Shown: positions 1-7,116 of the stretch, piece after piece
How positions within the stretch are numbered: position 1 is the stretch's first letter
Layout: each line of letters opens with the position of its first letter
Source of the DNA: Saliniplasma sp046497075
Lineage (GTDB): Archaea > Thermoplasmatota > Thermoplasmata > Halarchaeoplasmatales > Halarchaeoplasmataceae
Length of the DNA stretch: 64,000 nt
Assembly (NCBI GenBank): GCA_046497075.1
Contig: JAWOGF010000054.1
Span: 1 to 64,000, forward strand
Direction of reading: 5' to 3'
Program-made: the position numbers and the translations under genes
Notes under the pieces: model-generated
Database searches by the model: none
Told to the model about the DNA's origin: nothing
The model's input: only the letters and a program-made list of their open reading frames with translations

Positions 1-486
1 ATTTTCCTCTATATCTATGATCGGATCAAAACTATCCATCTCGGGTTTAGGTCCGTTCTCAGCGGTATCGAATTTCAGCATAAAATAACGGGTACTATCC
101 ACAGGAGTCGTTCCGTTCAACAACCAGCTCACTTTAACCCTGTCCTCGTCCAGCCACCGCTCTTGGTACACCGTCTCCCACATCGGGTACCAGCTTTCGT
201 TTGTTTCATGCACCCGCAGCGAGTTCTTGTCATAATTACCCATACCTCCGATCTCCTTGGTAACGTTCACGACCTGCGAGACCACCCGATCCTCTCGCTC
301 GTACATACCGCTGTGTACTTCGATGGGTATCTTGTAATGCCAATTCTCTTCATCCTCCAATACATCCGATCCAAAATCAGATTCTAAAACGTTATCCGAA
401 TCGGATAAAATGTTGTACGTTGCAGAAGCAGAGCTCACGATGATAAAAATACTTGCAAAAGTGAATAATTAATTTTGTCTAATCAT
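1..486 (-). pseudogene. 5' part of a secreted or surface protein gene, interrupted by an in-frame stop
   Basis: From an ATG at 486-484 the minus strand reads MIRQN, then TAA at 471-469, then stays open from 468 to the window edge (156 codons). Without the stop the N-terminus would be a normal signal peptide: a hydrophobic run ending SSASA before TYN. The rest reads like an archaeal surface-protein module (KIPIEVHSGMYER, later LNGTTPVDSTRYFMLKFDT and ENGPKP). A TATA-like element at about 514-523 sits at the right distance for a leaderless transcript starting near the ATG. No other ATG, GTG or TTG restores the hydrophobic segment. It is either a recent pseudogene, a sequencing error or a case of readthrough. 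Function is unknown and the C-terminus lies outside the window. Confidence 0.6.
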
Positions 487-513
487 GTTTTCTCGGATCA
501 TAATGAAATTATG

Positions 514-523
514 ATATATAATA
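514..523 (-). promoter_or_regulatory. TATA-like element upstream of the interrupted secreted-protein gene
   Basis: The minus strand reads TTATTATATA here, about 28-37 nt before the ATG at 486. The rest of the 487-673 gap is AT-rich, and I see no gene in it. Confidence 0.4.
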
Positions 524-673
524 ATTTTTATTGTTTTATTTTAATCAAAATTCAAATGATCACTATCTTTCTAAAATGGTTGGTGTATGTAACATAGTTG
601 ACTTTTTTTCTTAGTATTCCGAACGTGTTTATATCTATATAGTTGTTAGTTGTGACAAAAATATATTTTCGTT

Positions 674-1468
674 TTACTCCTCCCCTATAGATTCTGGTGC
701 ATCTGCGAGAGCGATAAGTGAATCTATCTCCATGAAGTGGAGGTCACCAAAGACCACCATACAATGTAAACCTTCACCGAAATCGTGCTCTAAGATGTCT
801 TGTGGATATCCTGCTTTTAATTCAGGTTCGTTTGAACCGACTCTCGCAAGACCGGCTACTACAGTATCCTCATTGATAACACCTTTTGATATTTTCTTTT
901 CTAAATAACGTAGAGCTTTCATCCCCTCTTCGGCACTCATATACTTTTTCTTTTTTCCATCGATGTCCAATAAGACCAATGAATGTAATCCTATCTTTTT
1001 GTTGTCTTTTATCCTATGATACGGACTTTCTGGATAATTCTCTTTCTCTTCAAAAAAGGGCAGGGTGACCGTCTTCCCAAATTTGTAATGTTGGACCCCT
1101 AGTATCGAAGGTGCAGCGGAAAAAATAGATGAGGAATGTACTACCCTGGTTCCCACACCTTTCTCGACCGCTCTCAATCTAAGATCAACGTGGGTTGTAG
1201 CAGCCATAGGGTCACCGGCAGTTAAGATCACGGTTTTTCTATCCTGAGCAGACCGGACTGGTATTGCATCTTTTTCGATTTGCTCCCTATCTAAAATTTT
1301 TATATCGATTCCAAGTTCATCCTGGATCTTGTCGAGATCTGTTCCCGCTAGATTACTTGTGTAGAATTCAGAGTACACTTCATCTGCATCTTTAGCTATC
1401 TCTTTACCCTTAACACTGATGTCCTTCTCATCATATAGACCTAAACCGATGAATATTAATTCTCCCAT
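674..1468 (-). CDS. dphB: diphthine synthase
   Basis: This enzyme uses S-adenosylmethionine to methylate the modified histidine of elongation factor 2, the second stage of diphthamide synthesis. The 264-residue product starts with the family's typical GELIFIGLGLYDEKDISVKG. It has the tetrapyrrole-methylase-like GDPMAATTH segment at about 85-93 and the PFFEEKENYPESPY region, and length matches archaeal DphB. The start has a GAGGT ribosome-binding site. It is divergent from the tRNA methyltransferase gene, with only 17 bp between the two start codons, so the promoters must overlap the opposing coding sequences. Confidence 0.95.
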   Translation of the reverse strand: MGELIFIGLGLYDEKDISVKGKEIAKDADEVYSEFYTSNLAGTDLDKIQDELGIDIKILDREQIEKDAIPVRSAQDRKTVILTAGDPMAATTHVDLRLRAVEKGVGTRVVHSSSIFSAAPSILGVQHYKFGKTVTLPFFEEKENYPESPYHRIKDNKKIGLHSLVLLDIDGKKKKYMSAEEGMKALRYLEKKISKGVINEDTVVAGLARVGSNEPELKAGYPQDILEHDFGEGLHCMVVFGDLHFMEIDSLIALADAPESIGEE

Positions 1469-1485
1469 ATGTATTACCTCTTGAT

Positions 1486-2493
1486 ATGCTTTGTTTGAAA
1501 GTTCCTAAAAGTGAAGGAGAAAAGGTTAGAAATAAGCTTTTGGAAAGGGATATGCTAAACAAGAACGGTAAGATCATCTCTAACGAAAACTATCTATTCA
1601 TCCCCATAAAAGATCGTCCTGATGATTTAGATTATGAAGTTGTTAAAAAAGATATAGAGTACAGGGAGATTAAATCAAGGGATTATAGAGAATTTATAGA
1701 TATGCCAGAGGAGGTAAAAGATACCCTTCCGACGAGTTTTGATATCATTGGAGATATAGCCATAATCAAGATACCAGAGGGGTTAGAAGAGTATAAAAGT
1801 AAGATAGGCGAGGCCATCCTCGAAGTCCATAAAAATGTAAGGACCGTTATGCAGGACCATGGTGTAGTAGGTGAGTTCAGAGTAAGGGAAGTTGAAAATA
1901 TTGCCGGTGAAGATAGAAAGACGACCATTCACAGAGAGTATGGTGCTGAATTCGAGGTAGACGTATCGGATGCATATTTTTCTCCAAGGTTGGCTACGGA
2001 GCGTTGGAGAGTTGTAAAACAAGCCCTACCGGATGAGAAAGTGCTAGATATGTTCACTGGGGTTGGACCTTACAGTATCTTGATAGCTAATAACGTGGAT
2101 GTTGAGAAAATTTTCAGTATAGATATCAATCCCGATGCAATTTCACTGCTGAAAAGGAATATCAAAAGGAACAATGTAGAAGATGTAGTGGAGGTGTATC
2201 AGGGAGATGCTAAAGAGTTGGCCCCACAGTTCAGTGTAGATAGGATCATTATGAACCTCCCCCATTCCTCTTTTGAATTTTTAGAGTCCGCCTTAAAAGC
2301 GACAGAAAAGAAATGTATTTTACATTATTATGAGATGGTCGAAGAGGTGGAGGAAAAGAGATGGCTTAAGAAGGTAAAAGATAAGATATCTGATTGCGGC
2401 TACGTCCCTGAAATCAGGAACGTCAGAGATGTCAAAAGTTACTCCGCCTATATGAAACACAAAGCTTTGGACATCGAATTGAAAAGGTCGTAA
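1486..2493 (+). CDS. trm5: tRNA (guanine37-N1)-methyltransferase, Trm5 family
   Basis: It methylates G37 next to the anticodon, which prevents frameshifting. The 335-residue protein has a small N-terminal domain (MLCLKVPKSEGEKVR), a central Trm5 region with GVVGEFRVREVE and YFSPRLATER (about 126-173), and a Rossmann methyltransferase domain with MFTGVGPYS at 189-197, SIDINPDA at about 211-218 and the NLPH motif at 257-260. The N-terminus fits the Trm5b type, supporting this ATG even though it lies 17 bp from the divergent dphB start. The gene is probably transcribed leaderless from a promoter inside dphB. Confidence 0.93.
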   Translation: MLCLKVPKSEGEKVRNKLLERDMLNKNGKIISNENYLFIPIKDRPDDLDYEVVKKDIEYREIKSRDYREFIDMPEEVKDTLPTSFDIIGDIAIIKIPEGLEEYKSKIGEAILEVHKNVRTVMQDHGVVGEFRVREVENIAGEDRKTTIHREYGAEFEVDVSDAYFSPRLATERWRVVKQALPDEKVLDMFTGVGPYSILIANNVDVEKIFSIDINPDAISLLKRNIKRNNVEDVVEVYQGDAKELAPQFSVDRIIMNLPHSSFEFLESALKATEKKCILHYYEMVEEVEEKRWLKKVKDKISDCGYVPEIRNVRDVKSYSAYMKHKALDIELKRS

Positions 2494-2508
2494 ATCATTC
2501 GAGACAAA

Positions 2509-2793
2509 CTATTTATCGTCTTCCTCGGTGATTAATAATATAGTTTTCCCCCGAACCTCGACGGGGTTACCGCTCGTTTCATCCTTCAATATATCTACTG
2601 CTCTATCGATATCCTGTATAGGACTATTCCTAAGCAGTTTTATCTTGATCAGATCTTTATCTTCCAACTGTTTTTCGATCTCATCGATCACACCCTCATT
2701 GATTCCATGTTTGCCTATCCTGATGGACGCGTCAATATCTTGCCCTTTGATCTTAGCTTTCTTGGGATCCATGTTTATCTTCACCCCTTTCAT
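2509..2793 (-). CDS. YhbY/CRM-domain RNA-binding protein
   Basis: A 94-residue archaeal YhbY (CRS1-YhbY, CRM) protein. The IGKHGINEGVIDEIEKQL segment corresponds to the conserved G-x-x-G RNA-binding loop of the family, and the C-terminus (GKTILLITEEDDK) matches its last strand. CRM proteins bind structured RNA, often ribosomal precursors; the archaeal role is not established. The gene overlaps the 3' end of rnp4. A second ATG at 2772, seven codons in, is an equally good start. Coupling to an RNase P protein supports a role in RNA processing (inference). Confidence 0.85.
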   Translation of the reverse strand: MKGVKINMDPKKAKIKGQDIDASIRIGKHGINEGVIDEIEKQLEDKDLIKIKLLRNSPIQDIDRAVDILKDETSGNPVEVRGKTILLITEEDDK

Positions 2794-3085
2794 CTACTCC
2801 GAACCGATTTATAGTTTTGCAATTTAGACATTTGGTCACCAACTTTCCTTTATTTATCCTCACCCTGCACGTTTTACCAGGGAAAAGGTAGGAGTAACAT
2901 CTCTTACAGAACCTTCGTCTGTACTTCGATGGGATACCTACATTGTATTTCATCCCGATCTTTCTAGCCAATTCAACATATCGGTTAGAACGGAGGATGT
3001 CATCCTCTAGTGTTGCCCTTCTTGCTTCTTCAAATAGTTTCTCTATCCTCTCTTTAGCTATCTTTTTATGTTTCCATCTCGACAT
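2753..3085 (-). CDS. rnp4: ribonuclease P protein component 4 (Rpp21/Rpr2 homologue)
   Basis: This 110-residue protein is a subunit of archaeal RNase P, which removes tRNA 5' leaders. It has the N-terminal helical region (ERIEKLFEEARRATLEDD, RYVELARKIGMKYN) that contacts Rnp1/Rpp29, then a zinc ribbon with two cysteine pairs: CKRC near 59-62 and CLNC near 88-91. Length and order of elements match Rpp21. The following YhbY gene overlaps its 3' end, so the two are probably co-transcribed. Confidence 0.92.
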   Translation of the reverse strand: MSRWKHKKIAKERIEKLFEEARRATLEDDILRSNRYVELARKIGMKYNVGIPSKYRRRFCKRCYSYLFPGKTCRVRINKGKLVTKCLNCKTINRFGVDERGEDKHGSQES

Positions 3086-3184
3086 TCCTATCCGGTAGTA
3101 TTCACGTATTATATTTAACCTTGCCTGGAATATTATGTTGAACCATAATTATTATATAACCTATCTGTATTTCAACCGAATATT

Positions 3185-3403
3185 ATGAAATTATACGTAG
3201 AGTTATATTTCTCCAGTGAAGGAGTGTCACCCCAAGTTGTGATAAAGAAAATGAAGGAGATGGGATTTAAACCTGTAGTAGGACGGTATGACCTTGCAAA
3301 AGAATACAATAGTCCCAAGGAGTACGGAGAGATAGTAAAACAGTTAGAGACTGAACTGAAAGGAACTGATATACGCTATCGTTTAATCACAAAAACGAAA
3401 TAA
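3185..3403 (+). CDS. conserved hypothetical protein, 72 residues
   Basis: I recognise this as a small conserved archaeal protein but cannot give a function. It reads MKLYVELYFSSEG, then SPQVVIKKMKEMGFKPVVGRYD, then a charged helix and a final strand. The alternation suggests a beta-alpha-beta, ferredoxin-like fold with the conserved GFKPVxGRYD turn. It is convergent with the ModE-NUDIX gene and overlaps its 3' end by 21 bp. It may be a small ligand- or RNA-binding domain, which is inference only. Confidence 0.7.
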   Translation: MKLYVELYFSSEGVSPQVVIKKMKEMGFKPVVGRYDLAKEYNSPKEYGEIVKQLETELKGTDIRYRLITKTK

Positions 3404-4084
3404 ATAATCCTTGATTATTTTAGCATGGTCGAAAGCCAATTCTGGGATATCATCCTTTAGGAAATATTCTGCTCCTTGAGCATCGCTTCCGCTAGAAAGT
3501 TTTCCACCTATGACCTTTAGTGAATATACAATAGACACGGTATGCCCCCTAGGATCCCTATCTGGGTCTGAATATACATCTACTAACCTTTTTATCTCAG
3601 TTTTCAAACCCGTTTCCTCCTTTATTTCTCTTACAACCGCCTCTTCTACCAACTCGTTGTATTCTACAAAACCACCGGGTAGAGCATATTTCCCTTTGAA
3701 TGGAGGATTTTTCCTCTCTATCAACAGTATCTCATCTTTTTGTTGTATGATCCCGTCTACGGTGAGAGAAGGTTTTTCATAGATATCTCCACGGTGTTTT
3801 TTCTTCATCTCCTCGTATTTTTCTAACAGGCCCGTACCGAACTTAGACAGTTTTGTCCCCCCTCCTTTATCTCCTCCCCTTTTTGAAACAACGACATTTT
3901 CATCAGCAGCCTCCTCAATTTTTTTGATGATCCCCCAGGCATGTCTATAGGACATGTCCATCTTCTCTGCAGCTTCCGTTAAAGACCCTGTTTTTTCGAT
4001 CAAAGTTAACAATTCTTTTCTACCTTCGCCCAGTACGAATCTATCCCCTTTTTTAAGCATGCATTTACATTCAAGATGATACAT
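3383..4084 (-). CDS. ModE-type HTH fused to a NUDIX hydrolase
   Basis: The 233-residue protein has two domains. Residues about 15-95 are a LysR/ModE-type winged helix: GRKELLTLIEKTGSLTEAAEKM, then MSYRHAWGIIKKIE, and GGGTKLSKFG in the wing, as in the molybdate regulator ModE. Residues about 104-230 are a NUDIX hydrolase with an intact box, G138-x5-E144-x7-R152-E153-x2-E156-E157, and the ADP-ribose-pyrophosphatase-like PPFKGKYALPGGF lead-in. The order is opposite to NrtR regulators, which are NUDIX then HTH. It could be a regulator sensing a nucleotide-sugar ligand, or a hydrolase with a DNA-binding tether. Confidence 0.85.
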   Translation of the reverse strand: MYHLECKCMLKKGDRFVLGEGRKELLTLIEKTGSLTEAAEKMDMSYRHAWGIIKKIEEAADENVVVSKRGGDKGGGTKLSKFGTGLLEKYEEMKKKHRGDIYEKPSLTVDGIIQQKDEILLIERKNPPFKGKYALPGGFVEYNELVEEAVVREIKEETGLKTEIKRLVDVYSDPDRDPRGHTVSIVYSLKVIGGKLSSGSDAQGAEYFLKDDIPELAFDHAKIIKDYLFRFCD

Positions 4085-4144
4085 ATTTTACTTAATGTAG
4101 GTGTTGTTATTATATCTCTCGGTGTTTACCTCAGTAATAAAAGA

Positions 4145-5095
4145 TTAAAAAATATAAATATAGGAGATTATGATTAGAGCACTCAATGTTATTTCTATAG
4201 CCCAGATTATTGAGACCAACTGCCATTCTTTTAATCTGAAACGCTTCACTAGAAAATGGGTCAAACTCTCTATTTTATCGGTTCTACTATAGAGATAACC
4301 GTTCTCACCGGGGACAGCGAAATTTTCTGCTTTGAATCCTCCTTTGAATTTCAGAAAGAATTCAGCGATCATAGGTAAAAATAAGATAATACCTGGTGTG
4401 ATAAGATCACTCAATATAGCAGCTATACCGATAGCGGCTCCGCTGAATAAAGTAAAAGTATCGCCTGGAAAGATAAGGGAGGGATATAGGTTGAAAACCC
4501 CAAATCCCATTACAGCACCTAGAAGAGGAAATAATATATAAAATCCAAGATTAGGCCCCCCTTCTAGATATATCAGAATTATCAAAGATGTGGATATTAT
4601 AATAGCCAATCCAGCGCCTAGACCGTTGAAACCTTCAAGCATGTTTGAGGCATTAGCTGCACATGTTACCCCGAAAGGTACTATCAGTAGAAGTATATAG
4701 GGATGCTCTATCCTAAACCCAAAAAATTCCAGTGATCTTCCCATCATCTGTATTCCGAATGGTATCGTAAAAAGGTAGGGCAGTAAAGCCTTTGCTCTTT
4801 GTCGGACATTTACCATATCGTCCACCATCCCAATCAGTCCTGCACCGATGATCCCTATCAAAGCAGTCAAAAAGAACGGTTCATCGAGTCCCCTTTTTTC
4901 CGCTAAGAGTAATGATAACCCTACTACGAATCCCATCAACGCAGATAATCCCCCCATCTCTGGGACATGTGGTTTATGTTTCTTATGCATATCTTTCCCA
5001 TTGATCCCAGCATGCCCGAAACTCTTGATCTGCCATTTAGTGATTAGCAAGGAAACGAAAAAGGCGATTAATATCGATATCGAAACTATCCACAT
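4145..5095 (-). CDS. MraY/WecA-family glycosyl-1-phosphate transferase (copy 1)
   Basis: A 316-residue polytopic membrane enzyme that transfers a sugar-1-phosphate (probably GlcNAc-1-P) from a UDP-sugar to a polyprenyl or dolichyl phosphate, the first step of N-glycan or surface-glycan assembly. Family motifs: KDMHKKHKPHVPEMGG at about 36-50, the metal-binding MVDDMVN near 90, NASNMLEGFNGL near 150 and FPGDTFT near 210. About ten transmembrane segments are visible. A TATA-like ACTTATATAT on the minus strand lies in the short gap to the second copy. An AglH-like role is likely; the acceptor is not shown by sequence. Confidence 0.85.
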   Translation of the reverse strand: MWIVSISILIAFFVSLLITKWQIKSFGHAGINGKDMHKKHKPHVPEMGGLSALMGFVVGLSLLLAEKRGLDEPFFLTALIGIIGAGLIGMVDDMVNVRQRAKALLPYLFTIPFGIQMMGRSLEFFGFRIEHPYILLLIVPFGVTCAANASNMLEGFNGLGAGLAIIISTSLIILIYLEGGPNLGFYILFPLLGAVMGFGVFNLYPSLIFPGDTFTLFSGAAIGIAAILSDLITPGIILFLPMIAEFFLKFKGGFKAENFAVPGENGYLYSRTDKIESLTHFLVKRFRLKEWQLVSIIWAIEITLSALIIISYIYIF

Positions 5096-5204
5096 TTTAT
5101 TCCTCTTTATTTGAACTTTCGTTCAAATTTGGTAAATGTTATATCTAGATAAAACGAATCTTTTCTCATATATAAGTATTGTTTGTCTGATAGTACAATG
5201 GTGT

Positions 5205-6188
5205 TTAAAGTAATAACCATGCGGAGAACGATGAAAGGAAAACCAGTGCGTACATAATAATTGTGGTCTGTCTTTCATCCAAAGACCAAATAGAAGGAAA
5301 TAACCACATCAGAGTTTTCGCGTTAGGGGGGTCTATATTCCCATCTTCATCTACTTTTCCAAATTTTTCGTGTTTCTCACCTCTTTCGGAAAGGAACCAA
5401 TATGCTACCATCAGGAAATTTATAGTTAGAGGGAGCAGGCATACGAATGTAAATGCTTCTAGGTTTCCTAGCAATGCCGTAACCCCGATTGTTGCTCCCA
5501 TCATCATATCACCACAGTCTCCAGGAAAAACTCCTGCTGGATTTATATTGTAGGAAAGGAAGGCTAACGTGGCACCCATGAAAGGAAATATAAAGAATAG
5601 TACATCGGTATTCCCTATTTCGACGAGCTTTAAAGTTAGGAAAGAAAGGATTATTATCATCGTTCCTGCAGATTGACCGTTGTAATATGAATACATGTTG
5701 AGAAGGTTTGCACATACCATTATGTAGACGGGCATGAATAGTATCAAATAGACTATACCGAACTCTAGTGTACCTAAACCGGGTAGATACAAGGAAGTAT
5801 CTACATATCTAATCAGAGGAAAAGCAAAAAATAAAGGTATGATTATTTTAACAATCTCGCTATGAGTAAATCTAAGAGCCCCTCCAACGCCTACTATATC
5901 ATCTACTAACCCGAAAAAGAAATACAATATAAGAACGAAAGTTATGAGATAGGAAACTGAGGGTATAGTATAAAAAGAGCTTAAAATTAGTAAACCAGTT
6001 AGATAAGCAAAAGCGATCCCTATACCACCCATCTCTGCTACAGACGGATATCCCAATTTGTACATGTCCCGGCCTGTGAAACCTTCAGTTCTCAACTTCT
6101 TGAGAAGGGGTTTAAATATGAAGATACCTATTATGTAGGTTAACAGCAGAGTTGTAGTCAACAAAAGTTTAATTTCCACGTTAAACAC
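5205..6188 (-). CDS. MraY/WecA-family glycosyl-1-phosphate transferase (copy 2)
   Basis: A divergent 327-residue paralogue directly upstream of copy 1, on the same strand with about 110 bp between them. It keeps the same landmarks: GRDMYKLGYPSVAEMGG, LVDDIVG near 95, NLLNMYSYYNGQSAG in place of NMLEGFNG near 163-177, and FPGDCGDMM near 220. The EGFNG to SYYNG change at the sugar-recognition loop suggests a different nucleotide-sugar preference from copy 1 (inference). It probably serves a second lipid-linked glycan, or the pair arose by duplication. Confidence 0.8.
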   Translation of the reverse strand: MFNVEIKLLLTTTLLLTYIIGIFIFKPLLKKLRTEGFTGRDMYKLGYPSVAEMGGIGIAFAYLTGLLILSSFYTIPSVSYLITFVLILYFFFGLVDDIVGVGGALRFTHSEIVKIIIPLFFAFPLIRYVDTSLYLPGLGTLEFGIVYLILFMPVYIMVCANLLNMYSYYNGQSAGTMIIILSFLTLKLVEIGNTDVLFFIFPFMGATLAFLSYNINPAGVFPGDCGDMMMGATIGVTALLGNLEAFTFVCLLPLTINFLMVAYWFLSERGEKHEKFGKVDEDGNIDPPNAKTLMWLFPSIWSLDERQTTIIMYALVFLSSFSAWLLL

Positions 6189-6299
6189 AAGGAGATAAAT
6201 GTACTCCTATTATTAAAATGTTTGAGATAATGGAATACAAAATTTGAAACATATCGACGGAAAGATTAGATCATGATGGAAACACATAAATAATAGTTT

Positions 6300-6342
6300 T
6301 TCCTAACAACGCTTAGGAAGTTTTTAGAAAACCTTTTATTTA
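6300..6342 (+). promoter_or_regulatory. psmB promoter with an inverted repeat next to the TATA box
   Basis: TTCCTAA at 6300-6306 and TTAGGAA at 6313-6319 form a 7-bp inverted repeat with a 6-nt spacer. It ends 13 nt before a TATA-like CTTTTATTTA at 6333-6342. Transcription would start near 6365, leaving a leader of about 28 nt before the proteasome beta ATG at 6394. The repeat lies where a regulator could act on TFB/TBP binding. Confidence 0.45.
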
Positions 6343-6393
6343 ATGAAGACTAATTGAAATACGATTTAATTTAATTGGGTTGAGAGTGAAAAC

Positions 6394-7059
6394 ATGGATG
6401 AAATCGATGATATGAAAAAGAAAGGTACTACGACCGTAGGGATAGTATGCGATGGTGGAGTAGTTCTTGCTACGGAAAAAAGAGCTACTAAAGGTCATAT
6501 GATAGCTCATAAAGATACCCGTAAACTTTTCCAGATAGGGGACAACATGGCGTTAACTATTTCAGGTCTTGTTGGTGACGGACAGGCTATATCGAGATTC
6601 CTGAGTTCCGAGGTAGAGTTATACAGATTGAAAAGGAATAAGGATATGAGTGTAAAAGCAGCTTCCACTTTATTGTCTAATATGTTATTAGGTCGAAGAA
6701 TGATGCCGTACTTCGTAGGTCTGCTGGTAGGTGGTGTGGATGATGATGGTGGACATGTTTATTCTTTAGATATGGCCGGAGGAGCAATCTCCGATGATTA
6801 TGTATCTGAAGGATCTGGTTCTCCATTTGTTTACGGAGTACTTGAAGACCATTATGAAACAGGTATGAGTGTTGAAGACGGTGTTGACCTAGCGGTTTTA
6901 TGCTTACTCGTTTCAAGCAGCAGAGATTCAGCTTCAGGTGATGGGATACGTGTAGCAAAGATAAAGAGGGATATAGGGTTCGAGGAGATTGATGAAGAAG
7001 AGATCGATAAACGTATTTCAAAAGTACGTAAAGAGAAGAAAAATTTACCACCATTATGA
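6394..7059 (+). CDS. psmB: proteasome beta subunit
   Basis: This is the catalytic subunit of the archaeal 20S proteasome. An 11-residue propeptide (MDEIDDMKKKG) precedes TTTVG; autocleavage exposes Thr12 as the N-terminal nucleophile. Counting from that Thr, Glu17 and Lys33 are in place, and the SGSGSPFVYGVLE and SRDSASG segments supply the conserved Ser/Asp. It is very similar in layout to the Thermoplasma beta subunit, with a longer acidic/basic C-terminal tail. Its ATPase partner PAN is encoded at 15.9 kb; no alpha subunit is in the window. The aCPSF1 gene follows on the same strand. Confidence 0.97.
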   Translation: MDEIDDMKKKGTTTVGIVCDGGVVLATEKRATKGHMIAHKDTRKLFQIGDNMALTISGLVGDGQAISRFLSSEVELYRLKRNKDMSVKAASTLLSNMLLGRRMMPYFVGLLVGGVDDDGGHVYSLDMAGGAISDDYVSEGSGSPFVYGVLEDHYETGMSVEDGVDLAVLCLLVSSSRDSASGDGIRVAKIKRDIGFEEIDEEEIDKRISKVRKEKKNLPPL

Positions 7060-7116
7060 ACCATTTGTCGATAGTAGTGATGAGATGATAAACTGGAGAT
7101 AGTAGCAATATAAAGA

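Noticed and set aside
163..387. Plus-strand 74-residue frame at the left edge
   Set aside because: It is antisense to the open minus-strand secreted-protein frame, which has the better composition, signal peptide and family-like segments.
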